From assembly GCF_039535095.1 (NCBI RefSeq), contig NZ_BAAAWN010000001.1, forward strand, positions 5,146,001 to 5,210,000: a stretch of 64,000 nt of DNA, read 5' to 3'. The notes under the pieces are model-generated. The model saw nothing but the letters and a program-made list of their open reading frames with translations. It made no database searches and was not told where the DNA came from. Each line of letters opens with the position of its first letter. The first letter of the stretch is position 1. Position numbers and translations under genes: made by a program. The stretch is from Arthrobacter ramosus (GTDB taxonomy: Bacteria > Actinomycetota > Actinomycetes > Actinomycetales > Micrococcaceae). Below are positions 34,805 to 43,474 of this stretch, piece after piece.

Positions 34805-35974
34805 ATGACACTCGAGCCAGCCACCGCCGTCGCCGATTTCCAGCCCTCCGAAGCTGTGCAGCGCATCCAGCGCACGTCGCTGCGGGTGCAGCAGCCCCAA
34901 TCCAAAGGGGACCTTGTCTCCTTGGCCATGGGCGAGCCGGACTTCGACACCCCGGCCCAGGTTCGAGCAGCAGCCGCCCGCGCCCTCGAGGACGGCTTCA
35001 CCCACTACTCGCCGTTGCTCGGCGAGCTGGTGCTTCGCGAGGAGCTGGCTGCCCGTATCGGCCAGCTCCTCCGCGGAGTGGCCAGCCCCGGCGACGTGCT
35101 CATCACGCAGGGCGGCACGGCCGGCCTGTCCGCGGCGATCCTTGGCATCGTCAACCCCGGCGACAAAGTGGTCATTCCAGACCCCACTTATTCCCTGTAC
35201 GCCGACCTCGTGAGCATGGCCGGGGGTATCACCGTGCCCGTGCCGCTGGCCGATGACCTGCACTGGGACCTCGAGGCATTGGCCACCGCGCTTGAAGGGG
35301 CCAGGATGTTCGTCTTCTGCAACCCCTCCAACCCGACCGGCATCGTGCACTCCCGCCGCGAACTCGAAGCCCTCGCAGACATGGTGGCCGGAACCGACAC
35401 CCTGATCCTTTCCGACGAGGCTTACAGCGATCTGGTCTACACGCCCGAACCCTTCACCTCGGCGCTGGAAATCGAAGCCCTGGCCGGCCGGACCATTTAC
35501 TGCCAGACCTTCTCCAAGAGCTATGCCATGACCGGCTGGCGGGTGGGTTACCTCTGGGGCCCGTCCGACGTCATCGCCTCAGCTGCCCGGGTCCACAACA
35601 CCTTCAACGGCTCCATGAACCAGGCCGTGCAATACGCGGCGTTGACCGCCCTGAAGACATGCGGACCGGACATCGAACGCATGCACGCCTCCTATGCGTT
35701 GCGCAGGGAGCTCATGGCCAATGGTCTCGAGCGGATTCCAGGTCTCACGGTCAGCTCGCCGGAAGGCGCGTTCTACCTTTTCCCCAAGTACGACGTCGAG
35801 CTGCCGGCGGCCGCGATGGTGGCTCACCTTCGCAACCACGGCGTGGCCGTTCGTCCCGGCAGTGAGTTCGGCCGGAACGGAGAGTTCCACTTGCGCCTGT
35901 CCTACGCGGCCAGCTCCGAGGCAATTACCGCCGGTGTGGAGCGCTTGGCGGCCGGGCTGGCCGAGCTCCGGTGA
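34805..35974 (+). CDS. Class I/II pyridoxal-phosphate aminotransferase
   Basis: A 389-aa fold-type I aminotransferase. MGEPDFDTPAQV is near the N-terminus, NPSNPTG mid-protein, and the PLP lysine in TFSKSYAMTGWRVGY at Lys238, with RPGSEFG and an Arg (HLRLSYA) near the end for the substrate carboxylate. ATG 34805 has AGGA 5 bp upstream and gives the usual length; an ATG at 34709 overlapping the SDR stop would add 32 residues of low-complexity sequence. It probably transaminates a glutamate- or aspartate-like amino acid in this pathway. Confidence 0.85.
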   Translation: MTLEPATAVADFQPSEAVQRIQRTSLRVQQPQSKGDLVSLAMGEPDFDTPAQVRAAAARALEDGFTHYSPLLGELVLREELAARIGQLLRGVASPGDVLITQGGTAGLSAAILGIVNPGDKVVIPDPTYSLYADLVSMAGGITVPVPLADDLHWDLEALATALEGARMFVFCNPSNPTGIVHSRRELEALADMVAGTDTLILSDEAYSDLVYTPEPFTSALEIEALAGRTIYCQTFSKSYAMTGWRVGYLWGPSDVIASAARVHNTFNGSMNQAVQYAALTALKTCGPDIERMHASYALRRELMANGLERIPGLTVSSPEGAFYLFPKYDVELPAAAMVAHLRNHGVAVRPGSEFGRNGEFHLRLSYAASSEAITAGVERLAAGLAELR

Positions 35975-36048
35975 GTGCCGCGGACGTGGCCAGCGTGGCG
36001 CAAGCCGCTCAGGCGCTACGCTGGAATCTGACACGGAAGGGGGCGCCC

Positions 36049-36639
36049 ATGCGCAGCGACACCCAACGCAACCGCCGCCAGCTGGTACGGGCCGCCGGGA
36101 AGCTCTTCGCCAAGGCCAAGGGCCCGGTGAGCATGACGGACATCGCCCGTGAAGCCGAGATCTCTCCTGCAACCGCGTATCGACATTTCGCCTCGGTGGA
36201 TGACGTGCTGGCCGCGTTCCGTTTTGGTGTTGGCGAGAAGCTGCGCGATTTCAGCGTTGCCCAGACCACGTCCGGGGTGGAACTGCTGGAGAGAGTCAGC
36301 CGGCATTGGGTGGGCCTCGTCATCAAGCATGGCGGTTCCATGGTCCACACCCGTTCCGGCGAGGGGTACTTGGCCCGTCTTCGCTCCGGCGCGTACTACT
36401 TGACCATCCAGGCCGAGGCTTTGGAGCGACCACTCCGCGAGGCCTGTGAGGAACTCGGCCTCCCGCCCCTCGGGGACGAAGCAATGTTCTTGTGGAACAT
36501 CCTCTTTGACCCCCGGGAAATTTTCGATCTGCTCAACACGGTCGGCCTGGACAAGGACCAAGTGTCCACCAAGCTTTGTGCGGCGCTCCGAGGAGCGATG
36601 GCTGCTTGGGCCGCTGCGGAGCAGACTTCGGCAAAGTGA
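36049..36639 (+). CDS. TetR-family regulator at the end of the 5-oxoprolinase-like cluster
   Basis: A 196-aa regulator with helix-turn-helix VSMTDIAREAEISPATAYRH at about residues 25-44. ATG 36049 is chosen for its strong GGAAGGGGG site; a GTG at 35971 overlapping the aminotransferase stop is an alternative. An inverted repeat CCAGCGT...ACGCTGG (35990-36024) lies in the leader. It may control the cluster together with, or instead of, the Lrp protein at 28166. Confidence 0.82.
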   Translation: MRSDTQRNRRQLVRAAGKLFAKAKGPVSMTDIAREAEISPATAYRHFASVDDVLAAFRFGVGEKLRDFSVAQTTSGVELLERVSRHWVGLVIKHGGSMVHTRSGEGYLARLRSGAYYLTIQAEALERPLREACEELGLPPLGDEAMFLWNILFDPREIFDLLNTVGLDKDQVSTKLCAALRGAMAAWAAAEQTSAK

Positions 36640-36746
36640 CCATCCGCTGTTCGTCTTCTGTTGAGGAATTAGTCAGATTGACCAGTGGTGATTCAGTCCG
36701 TTGCGCCAGTTGTAGTGTTCCTGTTGAAATAGTGGCAACGAAGGGA

Positions 36747-36839
36747 ATGGCTACCGCCGGACCCCGCAGGCTACGGATTCTCCGGCACACCACCCGGCCA
36801 CCCGAAACATCGTCCCGCAAAGACGCAGCCGCTGATTGA
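36747..36839 (+). CDS. Possible small ORF of 30 codons
   Basis: In the 334-bp gap between tetR and the cold-shock-like gene, an ATG with GAAGGGA just upstream opens a basic 30-residue frame (MATAGPRRLRILRHTTR...). The surrounding DNA is less GC-rich than its neighbours and includes TTGACC near 36677. The transcript would end at the hairpin at 36907. It could equally be a non-coding RNA or nothing. Confidence 0.2.
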   Translation: MATAGPRRLRILRHTTRPPETSSRKDAAAD

Positions 36840-36906
36840 CTCTTGTTCACGCATCGTCTTTCCGCACCCCGTCCGGCACTGTCATGACAACGGCCGGCAC
36901 CACCAT

Positions 36907-36953
36907 AAGAGCCCCTGAGCCACCGAACGCGTTGCGGTAGCTGAGGGGCTCTT
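36907..36953. terminator. Bidirectional hairpin terminator
   Basis: AAGAGCCCCTGAGC (36907-36920) pairs with 36940-36953 with one mismatch in 14. A-rich and T-rich edges on each side suit termination of the cold-shock-like gene on the minus strand and of anything transcribed from the plus side. Confidence 0.65.
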
Positions 36954-36973
36954 GTGCTGCCCTGGTTGTGTTC

Positions 36974-37198
36974 TCAGAGAGGCTGAATCAACACCGCGAC
37001 ATAGTCGTATTCATCTTGGGAGGCAGCCGTCCACTCGACCTCCACTGAATCACCGGCCTCGAGGGACCTGTATCCGCCTGATTGCTCGATGACCGAGAAA
37101 TGTCCGAAGCATTTCTTCCCGTCGGGAAGAATAAGTTCCCCCCAGCCTTCTTCGGCCTTCCAGAAGGAAACCGTCGCTTTCATTCGAGGTGAGCTCAA
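36974..37198 (-). CDS. Cold-shock-domain-like small protein
   Basis: A 74-aa protein with a divergent cold-shock fold: ATVSFWKAEEGWGELILPDG matches the KWFNxxKGFGFI strand pair, CFGHFSVIEQSGGYRSLEAG the FVHxSAI region, and DSVEVEWTA the last strands. The aromatic RNA-binding positions are partly altered (FWK, GWGE), so nucleic-acid binding is uncertain. The TTG at 37198 is preferred because AGAGAGGA lies 7 bp upstream; the ATG at 37183 has no such site. Confidence 0.7.
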   Translation of the reverse strand: MSSPRMKATVSFWKAEEGWGELILPDGKKCFGHFSVIEQSGGYRSLEAGDSVEVEWTAASQDEYDYVAVLIQPL

Positions 37199-37300
37199 CG
37201 TGGGTCCTCTCTTTGGAAAATGAACTTACGCAATTCTCCCCGTGTCCCGCACCCTCGCCGGAATCCTGCAGGCGCGCCCGGCGGCGCATAGTCTTGTGCC

Positions 37301-38209
37301 ATGACTTCCGCTGGCCGCTTCGCTCCGAGCCCGTCCGGCGAGCTCCACGTGGGCAATCTGCGCACGGCCATGCTCGCGTGGCTCTTCGCGCGTTCCACGG
37401 GCCGCGACTTCCTGCTGCGTGTGGAGGACCTCGACCGTGCGCGGGCCGGTGCCGAGGAAGTCCAGCTCCGCGACTTGGAAGCTGTCGGCGTGACGTGGGA
37501 CGGCGCCGTCGTTCGCCAGACGGACCGTGCCGGACTGTACAACGACGCGATCAAGCAGCTCACCGACGCCGGACTGACGTATGAATGCTTTTGCACGCGA
37601 CGCGAGATCCAGGACGCGCCGTCGGCCCCGCACGCGCCGCAAGGCGCCTACCCGGGGACGTGCAGGAACCTTTCGACGGCGGAGCTTGAGATCCGACGGG
37701 CTTCCCGCCCGGCCGCCATCCGACTCCGCTCCGAAACACATGAATGGACTGTGGAGGACAGGCTGCACGGGCCATACACGGGCGTCGTGGATGACTTTGT
37801 ACTCCGACGGAACGATGGCGTCACGGCCTACAATTTGGCCGTGGTGGTGGATGACGCGGAACAGGGCGTGGACCAAGTGGTCCGCGGAGACGACCTCCTG
37901 TCCTCCACACCCCGCCAAGCCTATTTGGCCTCCTTGTTGGGCTTAGCCGTTCCGGAATACGCCCATGTCCCGTTGGTACTGAATCGCGACGGCGCCCGCC
38001 TCGCCAAGCGCGACGGTGCGGTGACGCTCGGCGACCTTGCCGCCGTCGGGCTGTCTGCCGGGGAGGTGCGGGACGTGATCCTGGAATCGCTCGGCTTGCC
38101 GGGAGGGCCGCTTGGCGAGGCCTTGGATAGATTTGATCCGGCCCGATTGCCATGCGGGCCATGGATATGGAATGGCATTCAGCAATCAACCCTCCGGAAA
38201 GGGGCCTAA
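37301..38209 (+). CDS. gluQ: Glutamyl-Q tRNA(Asp) synthetase
   Basis: A 302-aa truncated glutamyl-tRNA synthetase paralogue that attaches glutamate to the queuosine base of tRNA(Asp). The HIGH-like motif is PSPSGELHVGNLRTAM at residues 9-24, the KMSKS-like motif is RLAKRDGAVTL near 230, and zinc ligands are in CFCTRREI and YPGTC. There is no anticodon-binding domain, as in the family. It abuts the oxidoreductase gene without a gap. Confidence 0.9.
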   Translation: MTSAGRFAPSPSGELHVGNLRTAMLAWLFARSTGRDFLLRVEDLDRARAGAEEVQLRDLEAVGVTWDGAVVRQTDRAGLYNDAIKQLTDAGLTYECFCTRREIQDAPSAPHAPQGAYPGTCRNLSTAELEIRRASRPAAIRLRSETHEWTVEDRLHGPYTGVVDDFVLRRNDGVTAYNLAVVVDDAEQGVDQVVRGDDLLSSTPRQAYLASLLGLAVPEYAHVPLVLNRDGARLAKRDGAVTLGDLAAVGLSAGEVRDVILESLGLPGGPLGEALDRFDPARLPCGPWIWNGIQQSTLRKGA

Positions 38210-39226
38210 GTGCTCGCCTATGTGCTGACCCGCTACGGCGGCGCCGACGCAATGGAGCTGCAGGACGTCCCCAGGCCGATTGCCGGTCCGGGCGAGGTCC
38301 TGGTCAGGGTGTTCGCCGCGGGGCTCAATCCGGTGGACTACAAGCAACGCGAAGGCGCAGTCCGGGTGATCACCAGGCCAAGGTTGCCCTTGGTGGCCGG
38401 AAGCGAACTGGCCGGGATCGTGGAAGCCGTAGGGCCGGGTGTCACCCGCTTTTCAACGGGAGACCGGGTGTTTGCCCGCGTGGACAAGACCCTGCTGGGA
38501 GCCTTTGCTGAGCACGCCGCCGTCCACGAGGATCTCGTCGCGCTCATGCCAAGGTCGCTCAGCTACACCGAGGCCGCGAGCCTTCCCTTGGCGGGCCTCA
38601 CAGCCTTGCAGGCACTGCGCGACGAGCTCAAGGTCAAACCCGGGACCAAGCTGTTCATCTCCGGAGGTGCGGGCGGAGTGGGAACCCTCGCCATCCAGCT
38701 GGCCAAATACTTTGGCGCCGAGGTGACCACCACTGCGTCTCCCCGTGGAGAAGAGTTGGTGCGGCGGCTCGGGGCGGACGCCGTCGTCGACTACACGAAG
38801 GAAAACCTGGCCGAAGTGCTCAGTGGCTTCGACGCCGCGCTGGATCTCGTGGGCGGGGAGACGCTGGACCAGACGTTCAAGATCCTCAAGCCGGGCGCGA
38901 AAGTGGTCAGCATCGCCGGGATGCCCGAACCGCAGACGGCCTTGAAAGACCTTGGTGCCTCGGCCTGGATGACCGCGCTGTTCTGGGCGATCAGCCTCGG
39001 AATCCGGAGCCGCGCCCGTGAAGCCAAAGTCCGGTACCGCTACCTTTTCATGCACCCCAGCGGTGAGGACCTGAAATTCCTGTCACGCCTGGTTTCCGAG
39101 GGGAAACTGCAACCCGTGGTGGACAGCAGCTATCCGCTCGAAAAGATCGGCGACGCTTTCGCCGCGCTGGAGCAGGGACGCGCCAAGGGCAAGATCGTGG
39201 TGACCATGGACACGCGCGGCAGTTAG
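38210..39226 (+). CDS. Zinc-independent NADP-dependent alcohol dehydrogenase/quinone oxidoreductase
   Basis: A 338-aa MDR-family protein. GLNPVDYKQREG and LVAGSELAGIVEAVGPGVTR start the GroES-like domain; the cofactor motif ISGGAGGVGTLAIQLAKYFG lies near residue 150. The catalytic zinc cysteine is absent, as in quinone reductases. The GTG directly follows the gluQ stop with GGAAAGGGG upstream, so the two are translated together. The substrate is unknown. Confidence 0.85.
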   Translation: MLAYVLTRYGGADAMELQDVPRPIAGPGEVLVRVFAAGLNPVDYKQREGAVRVITRPRLPLVAGSELAGIVEAVGPGVTRFSTGDRVFARVDKTLLGAFAEHAAVHEDLVALMPRSLSYTEAASLPLAGLTALQALRDELKVKPGTKLFISGGAGGVGTLAIQLAKYFGAEVTTTASPRGEELVRRLGADAVVDYTKENLAEVLSGFDAALDLVGGETLDQTFKILKPGAKVVSIAGMPEPQTALKDLGASAWMTALFWAISLGIRSRAREAKVRYRYLFMHPSGEDLKFLSRLVSEGKLQPVVDSSYPLEKIGDAFAALEQGRAKGKIVVTMDTRGS

Positions 39227-39243
39227 GCAGTTAGGCTGTCCGG

Positions 39244-40371
39244 GTGGATGCACAGACGATTGCCCCTGGATTCGAATCAGTCGCCGAACTCTTTGGCCGT
39301 TTCCTGAGCGAAGACCGGGAATATTCAGCCCAGCTCGCGGCCTACCACCGCGGAGTCAAGGTATTGGACATCAGCGGTGGGCCGCACCGCCGCCCGGATT
39401 CCGTGACCGGTGTTTTCTCCTGCTCCAAGGGAGTATCCGGGCTGGTCATCGCACTTTTGGTCCAGGACGGCTTCCTCGACCTCGACGCCGAAGTGGTCAA
39501 GTACTGGCCGGAATTCGGCGCCGAAGGAAAGGCCACGATTACCGTGGCCCAGCTGCTCTCCCACCAGGCCGGGCTTCTGGGAGTCGAAGGCGGACTCACC
39601 CTCGCGGAATACAACAACTCCGAACTGGCCGCCGCCAAGCTCGCGCAGATGCGGCCGCTGTGGAAGCCCGGGACCGCCTTCGGGTACCACGCCCTGACCA
39701 TCGGCGTCTTCATGGAGGAGCTTTGCCGCCGGATCACCGGGTCCACGCTCCAGGAAATCTACGAACAGCGGATCCGCTCGGTCACGGGCGCCCACTTCTT
39801 CCTGGGACTGCCTGAGTCCGAGGAACCCCGCTATGCCACCCTCCGTTGGGCTGCAGACCCCTCCCAGCCGTGGATTGATCCCGCCAGCCATTTCGGCCTT
39901 TCCGCAAACTCGGCCGTGGGGGACATCCTTGACCTGCCCAACCTCCGCGAGGTCCGCGCAGCCGGCCTGAGTTCAGCCGCCGGAGTCGCCAGCGCGGAAG
40001 GCATGGCCCGCGTCTACGCTGCGGCACTCACCGGACTTGCCGCCAACGGCGACCGAGCCGCCGTCGCGCCCCTCCTCAGCGAAGAGACCATCCAAACCGT
40101 CACGGCCGAGCAGGTCTTCGGCATCGACCGGGTGTTCGGCGAGACGAGCTGCTTTGGGACAGTGTTCATGAAATCGCATGCACGCTCGCCTTATGGCAGC
40201 TACCGGGCGTTCGGGCACGACGGCGCCAGCGCATCTTTGGGGTTCGCTGACCCTGTGTATGAACTCGCCTTCGGGTACGTGCCGCAACAGGCCGAGCCGG
40301 GCGGAGCGGGATGCCGCAACCTTGAGCTGAGCGCCGCCGTGCGGAAGGCAGTCACCGAACTGGCTCAGTAG
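39244..40371 (+). CDS. Beta-lactamase-family serine hydrolase
   Basis: A 375-aa protein of the class C beta-lactamase/esterase EstB family (PF00144). The nucleophile motif SCSK lies at residues 59-62, and FGYHALTIGVFMEEL gives the Tyr of the YxN-type motif. HQAGLLGV is a typical early block, and HDGASASLGFADP replaces the usual HTG box. No signal peptide, so it is cytoplasmic. More likely an esterase or peptidase than an antibiotic-resistance enzyme. It lies 17 bp after the oxidoreductase gene. Confidence 0.83.
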   Translation: MDAQTIAPGFESVAELFGRFLSEDREYSAQLAAYHRGVKVLDISGGPHRRPDSVTGVFSCSKGVSGLVIALLVQDGFLDLDAEVVKYWPEFGAEGKATITVAQLLSHQAGLLGVEGGLTLAEYNNSELAAAKLAQMRPLWKPGTAFGYHALTIGVFMEELCRRITGSTLQEIYEQRIRSVTGAHFFLGLPESEEPRYATLRWAADPSQPWIDPASHFGLSANSAVGDILDLPNLREVRAAGLSSAAGVASAEGMARVYAAALTGLAANGDRAAVAPLLSEETIQTVTAEQVFGIDRVFGETSCFGTVFMKSHARSPYGSYRAFGHDGASASLGFADPVYELAFGYVPQQAEPGGAGCRNLELSAAVRKAVTELAQ

Positions 40372-40379
40372 GATGAAGC

Positions 40380-40913
40380 ATGACCGAACCGAGATTCACC
40401 GTTGAAACAGCCATGGTCCTTGCCGAAGTGGCGCACAATCGCCAGAAGGACAAGCTGAAGCGGCCGTACCGCGAGCACGTTCTGGCGGTAGGGGATGCGC
40501 TCGCCGACTTCGACGACGACATCCGGATCGCAGGTTACCTGCACGACATCGCCAAGGACACGCCGATTACCAAGCAGGCGCTGCTCGACATGGGTGTTTC
40601 CGAGCGTGCCGTGGGCATCATCGAACGCGTGACGCGCCGATTCCAGGATGATTCGGACAACGATGAAGCCGTCGTTCTGCATATCGCACAGGACCATGAC
40701 GCCACCCTGGTCAAGATCGCCTGCAACGCCCACAACTCCGTGCCGGAGCGCGTGCGGGCGCTCGCCGAAAAGTGGCCGGACAAGGCACCCAGCACGCGCT
40801 ACGCAGACGCCCGGGAAGTGCTCTACAAGGCGGTGCCACGGGGTGAAATCCACTTGGTCCTGCAACGCATCAACCCTGATCTGCTGTCCGAGATGGACCG
40901 GCTGGCGGACTAG
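40380..40913 (+). CDS. HD-domain phosphohydrolase-like protein
   Basis: A 177-aa protein with the HD metal site split as REHVLAVGDALADF (His near 33) and IAGYLHDIAKDTPI (His-Asp near 58). VKIACNAHNSVPERVRALAE resembles the (p)ppGpp hydrolase (Mesh1/SpoT) motif VKxADxxxNxxxxx with the Asp changed to Asn or shifted. It starts 8 bp after the serine hydrolase stop. Likely substrate: a nucleotide or alarmone; unproven. Confidence 0.72.
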   Translation: MTEPRFTVETAMVLAEVAHNRQKDKLKRPYREHVLAVGDALADFDDDIRIAGYLHDIAKDTPITKQALLDMGVSERAVGIIERVTRRFQDDSDNDEAVVLHIAQDHDATLVKIACNAHNSVPERVRALAEKWPDKAPSTRYADAREVLYKAVPRGEIHLVLQRINPDLLSEMDRLAD

Positions 40914-40940
40914 TAGTTCGACGCGGCAGGTCTCGCCTGT

Positions 40941-41483
40941 CTACGGTTTCGTCGGTTCGTCCTGAATCGGGTTGGCAGCGGCCGCCGCCTCCCGGGTAGC
41001 GGATGCGGTGACGTCCGCGAGAATCCGTTGGTGGATCTGGGCGGTGAGCTCGTGAATCGCACGCGTCAGGTCGGTGTTCTCCTCGAGCAGATGCTCCTGG
41101 GCGTTGTAGTCATGGTCTGCCTTCACCTGCTGGAAAGCCGCCTGACGGTTCTGTCCGATCATGACGAAGGTCGAGAGGAAGATCGCTTCGAGCGAGACGA
41201 TCAAGGTCAACGTCGGCCACGGGCTCTGCTCGAATACGAGCATCCACACGGCGAAAAGCAATATGTGCAGGTAGACGAAGTTCATCGATCCGGCGAAGGC
41301 CGTAATTGCATCGGCGACTCGAAGCTGAATGCTTGCGGCCCGGCGCTCCGCCTCTGCCAGGACCGATGGGTGGAGCATTGACCGCTCGCTTTGAGAGAGC
41401 AACCGTGTGGGTCTCAAATAAGAGCGTGAATGCGGAGAAGTGCCCGTCGTGGACGTCGATTGGTGTCCGGCCTGTTGCGTCAT
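40941..41483 (-). CDS. DUF1003 family membrane protein
   Basis: A 180-aa protein with two membrane helices in FVYLHILLFAVWMLVFEQSP and LTLIVSLEAIFLSTFVMIGQ, then NRQAAFQQVKADHDYNAQEH, the signature of DUF1003. N- and C-terminal parts are soluble. Function unknown. It is convergent with the HD protein gene. The 199-bp region upstream includes a run of G tracts (41588-41631). Confidence 0.8.
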   Translation of the reverse strand: MTQQAGHQSTSTTGTSPHSRSYLRPTRLLSQSERSMLHPSVLAEAERRAASIQLRVADAITAFAGSMNFVYLHILLFAVWMLVFEQSPWPTLTLIVSLEAIFLSTFVMIGQNRQAAFQQVKADHDYNAQEHLLEENTDLTRAIHELTAQIHQRILADVTASATREAAAAANPIQDEPTKP

Positions 41484-41587
41484 ACGTTCAATCCCTTGGC
41501 TCGCGGCGAGCCCATCTCGCCTCTGAGTGCGAGCCTAGCGTCGCCATGCGCGTGGACCTGGGATTGAACGCTCGTGCAAGAACCGGC

Positions 41588-41631
41588 GGGGCGGGGCGGG
41601 GCAGGCTAGGGCGGGGCCGGGCAGTGCGGGG
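41588..41631 (+). other. G-tract cluster, possible G-quadruplex
   Basis: Seven runs of three or four G lie within 44 bp (41588, 41593, 41598, 41609, 41613, 41619, 41628), separated by loops of 1-7 bases. Four GGGG/GGG runs suffice for an intramolecular quadruplex on the plus strand. The cluster is intergenic, upstream of the DUF1003 gene and downstream of the small membrane protein gene. Confidence 0.6.
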
Positions 41632-41682
41632 CAAGGACATTGCCCTGTCCCGGCGCCCGCCGGTCGGAAGGACGGTTTGTAT

Positions 41683-41829
41683 TTAGGCGCGGGATCTTCC
41701 ACGGAGGAAGTGGAAGATCAGGACGATCACAGCAACAACCAAAAGCAGGTGAATGAACCCGCCACCGATGTTGCCGATAAAGCCGAGAAGCCAGAGAACC
41801 GCGATAATGATGGCTATCCAAAGCAACAT
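41683..41829 (-). CDS. Small lmo0937-family membrane protein
   Basis: 48 aa, almost entirely two hydrophobic helices: MLLWIAIIIAVLWLLGFI and HLLLVVAVIVLIFHFLRG around an IGGG turn, with a basic tail. This is the pattern of the lmo0937 family of small membrane proteins. GGGAG six bases before the ATG fixes the start; the longer upstream reading is not supported. Function unknown. Confidence 0.75.
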   Translation of the reverse strand: MLLWIAIIIAVLWLLGFIGNIGGGFIHLLLVVAVIVLIFHFLRGRSRA

Positions 41830-41999
41830 AAGAGTCTCCCTTTTGTGTACAAATGGAAATGCTGATTTGCGCCCCGCCGCTCTGCGACCCGCGCAGATAC
41901 CGTGTGGTGCCCTCACCTTATGTCAGTATCAGGTTCCTGTTAACGGCCAAGCAATAATCGATAGTCGGGTTCCGATTTGGTGGCTTAATGCTGGGAAAG

Positions 42000-43193
42000 C
42001 TACCCGCTCATCAACCTTCGCCGATGATTGAGCTCCTTGACCCAGTCCCTCGTCTGCAGCGGCCCGAAAGGTGAGGCGCCGGCGTCGAGCTCTGCGATGA
42101 GCGGGCCCGAGGCCTTGAGCGCGAGTCCTATGACTCCCTCCGCTGTTCGCTCCGTCAGCCCGAGCTTGCCGGCCCAGGCGAGGAAGTGCTTCCGGGAGAT
42201 TCCGCTCTTCTTGCCGCCGATGCCCAGCGCGAGCGTCTTGTCCCCGTAGACCACTGTGGAGGGGATGTCGTAGACCGGGGCGATGGTGTACTCGCCCTGC
42301 GCCGACTGAACCATGGACACGTTCTTGGCATGGAGGTCGCCGTTGCCGCTGAGCCAAGCGAAAGCCAGCTGAATCGCCAGGTTACGCAAGGCCGGGAGGG
42401 GCGCGGAACAGTGCGCCGCCAAAGCCGCACAAACCTCTCCGAACGGCACGCTGTACTTGTCGGCAGGGTAGAGTCCCAGCACTTGGGCTCCGTCTTCGAC
42501 GGCGAGGCGCAGCGGGGTGCCGTCGGCTCCGGTGAGGCGATCGAAACGCTCCACGAGCAGCCCGGCCCGCCCGCCGACGTCGTGCACCAACCGCACGCTG
42601 CTCACCGGGATCCGGAGCTTGCGCGCATAACGGAACATCAGGAACTCGTTCTCCACCACGAACGGGAACTCGGGGGCATTCAGTTTGAGGATGAAGCGCT
42701 TGCCCGCTTGCGCCACCGGGAGCGAAATCATCCCGGCCGACAACTTGTCCTGCACACCCGCCAATGCCACAGGATCGATGAGGTCTGAATCGCCGAGCAG
42801 CGCGTCGAAGTCGAGCGGCAGTTTCGAATCGAGCACGACGGCGGAGCCTCCCTCCGTGGGCGGCTCACCGTGGGGGACCGTCTGGACATCGCCCACGGCG
42901 TCCCCGCCCGCGCCCATGAGGAGCGCGAGCTCGTCGTCGGCGCTGGCCTTGACCGCCCGACGTAGTGAATTCAGGCGGCGGCCTTCCGGGAGGAGGCCCG
43001 TGAAGTAGGGCGGAACCGCGCCGCTAGGGGTGAACACTGCTTCGTTTGTCAGCGGGAGCGTCGTGGCGACGGCCGGACCGCCGGATTCGAGATACCGGGG
43101 CAAGTAGCTGAACTTGGTGCCGCCTTCATGCCGCTCGATACGCGCAGCCAGGACTCCCTGCTTGTAGACGTCGGCGATGCGGTGGAAGGTCAT
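42000..43193 (-). CDS. hipA: HipA-family serine/threonine kinase toxin
   Basis: A 397-aa kinase of a type II toxin-antitoxin pair. LPLTNEAVFTPSGAVPPYFTG region gives the N-subdomain, GVQDKLSAGMI the phosphate loop near residue 165, GNGDLHAKN the catalytic Asp near 286, and YDIPST the metal-binding Asp. HipA kinases phosphorylate aminoacyl-tRNA synthetases and slow growth. All key residues are present, so it is likely active. Its ATG overlaps the hipB stop (ATGA). Confidence 0.9.
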   Translation of the reverse strand: MTFHRIADVYKQGVLAARIERHEGGTKFSYLPRYLESGGPAVATTLPLTNEAVFTPSGAVPPYFTGLLPEGRRLNSLRRAVKASADDELALLMGAGGDAVGDVQTVPHGEPPTEGGSAVVLDSKLPLDFDALLGDSDLIDPVALAGVQDKLSAGMISLPVAQAGKRFILKLNAPEFPFVVENEFLMFRYARKLRIPVSSVRLVHDVGGRAGLLVERFDRLTGADGTPLRLAVEDGAQVLGLYPADKYSVPFGEVCAALAAHCSAPLPALRNLAIQLAFAWLSGNGDLHAKNVSMVQSAQGEYTIAPVYDIPSTVVYGDKTLALGIGGKKSGISRKHFLAWAGKLGLTERTAEGVIGLALKASGPLIAELDAGASPFGPLQTRDWVKELNHRRRLMSG

Positions 43194-43429
43194 GGCCGGC
43201 TGTTTGCAGTCTGGTTGCCCGCGGGTTGCACCATGAGCTCAAGGCCGAGTGTGCCGAGGACCGCGAGGAGTGGTTCCAATTGGACCGTGGTCTTCCCCTG
43301 CTCCACGAAACGGACGAATCGTTCCGAGACTCCCGCGAGATCCGCGAGGTCGGACTGGCTCAGGCTCAGGGAGCTGCGGCGGGCACGGACCTTGGCGCCG
43401 AGGGACTCGGTGAATTCCCTGGGGGACAT
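43190..43429 (-). CDS. hipB: HipB-family antitoxin
   Basis: A 79-aa Xre-type helix-turn-helix protein: LSQSDLADLAGVSERFVRFV is the DNA-binding core, and TTVQLEPLLAVLGTLGLELM the dimerisation strand. HipB proteins bind HipA and repress their own operon. ATG 43429 has AAGGGTGG upstream and is preferred over a GTG two codons earlier. Two palindromic sites upstream are candidate operators. Confidence 0.88.
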   Translation of the reverse strand: MSPREFTESLGAKVRARRSSLSLSQSDLADLAGVSERFVRFVEQGKTTVQLEPLLAVLGTLGLELMVQPAGNQTANSRP

Positions 43430-43474
43430 GTCCACCCTTCTGAGTCTTTTGTGGGCATGCGCATGCGCGCGTCC

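Noticed and set aside
28166..36639. Cluster assigned as ordinary 5-oxoprolinase (PxpABC)
   Set aside because: All three subunits differ at family motifs and the added aldolase and aminotransferase are not needed for 5-oxoproline, so the standard assignment was not made outright.
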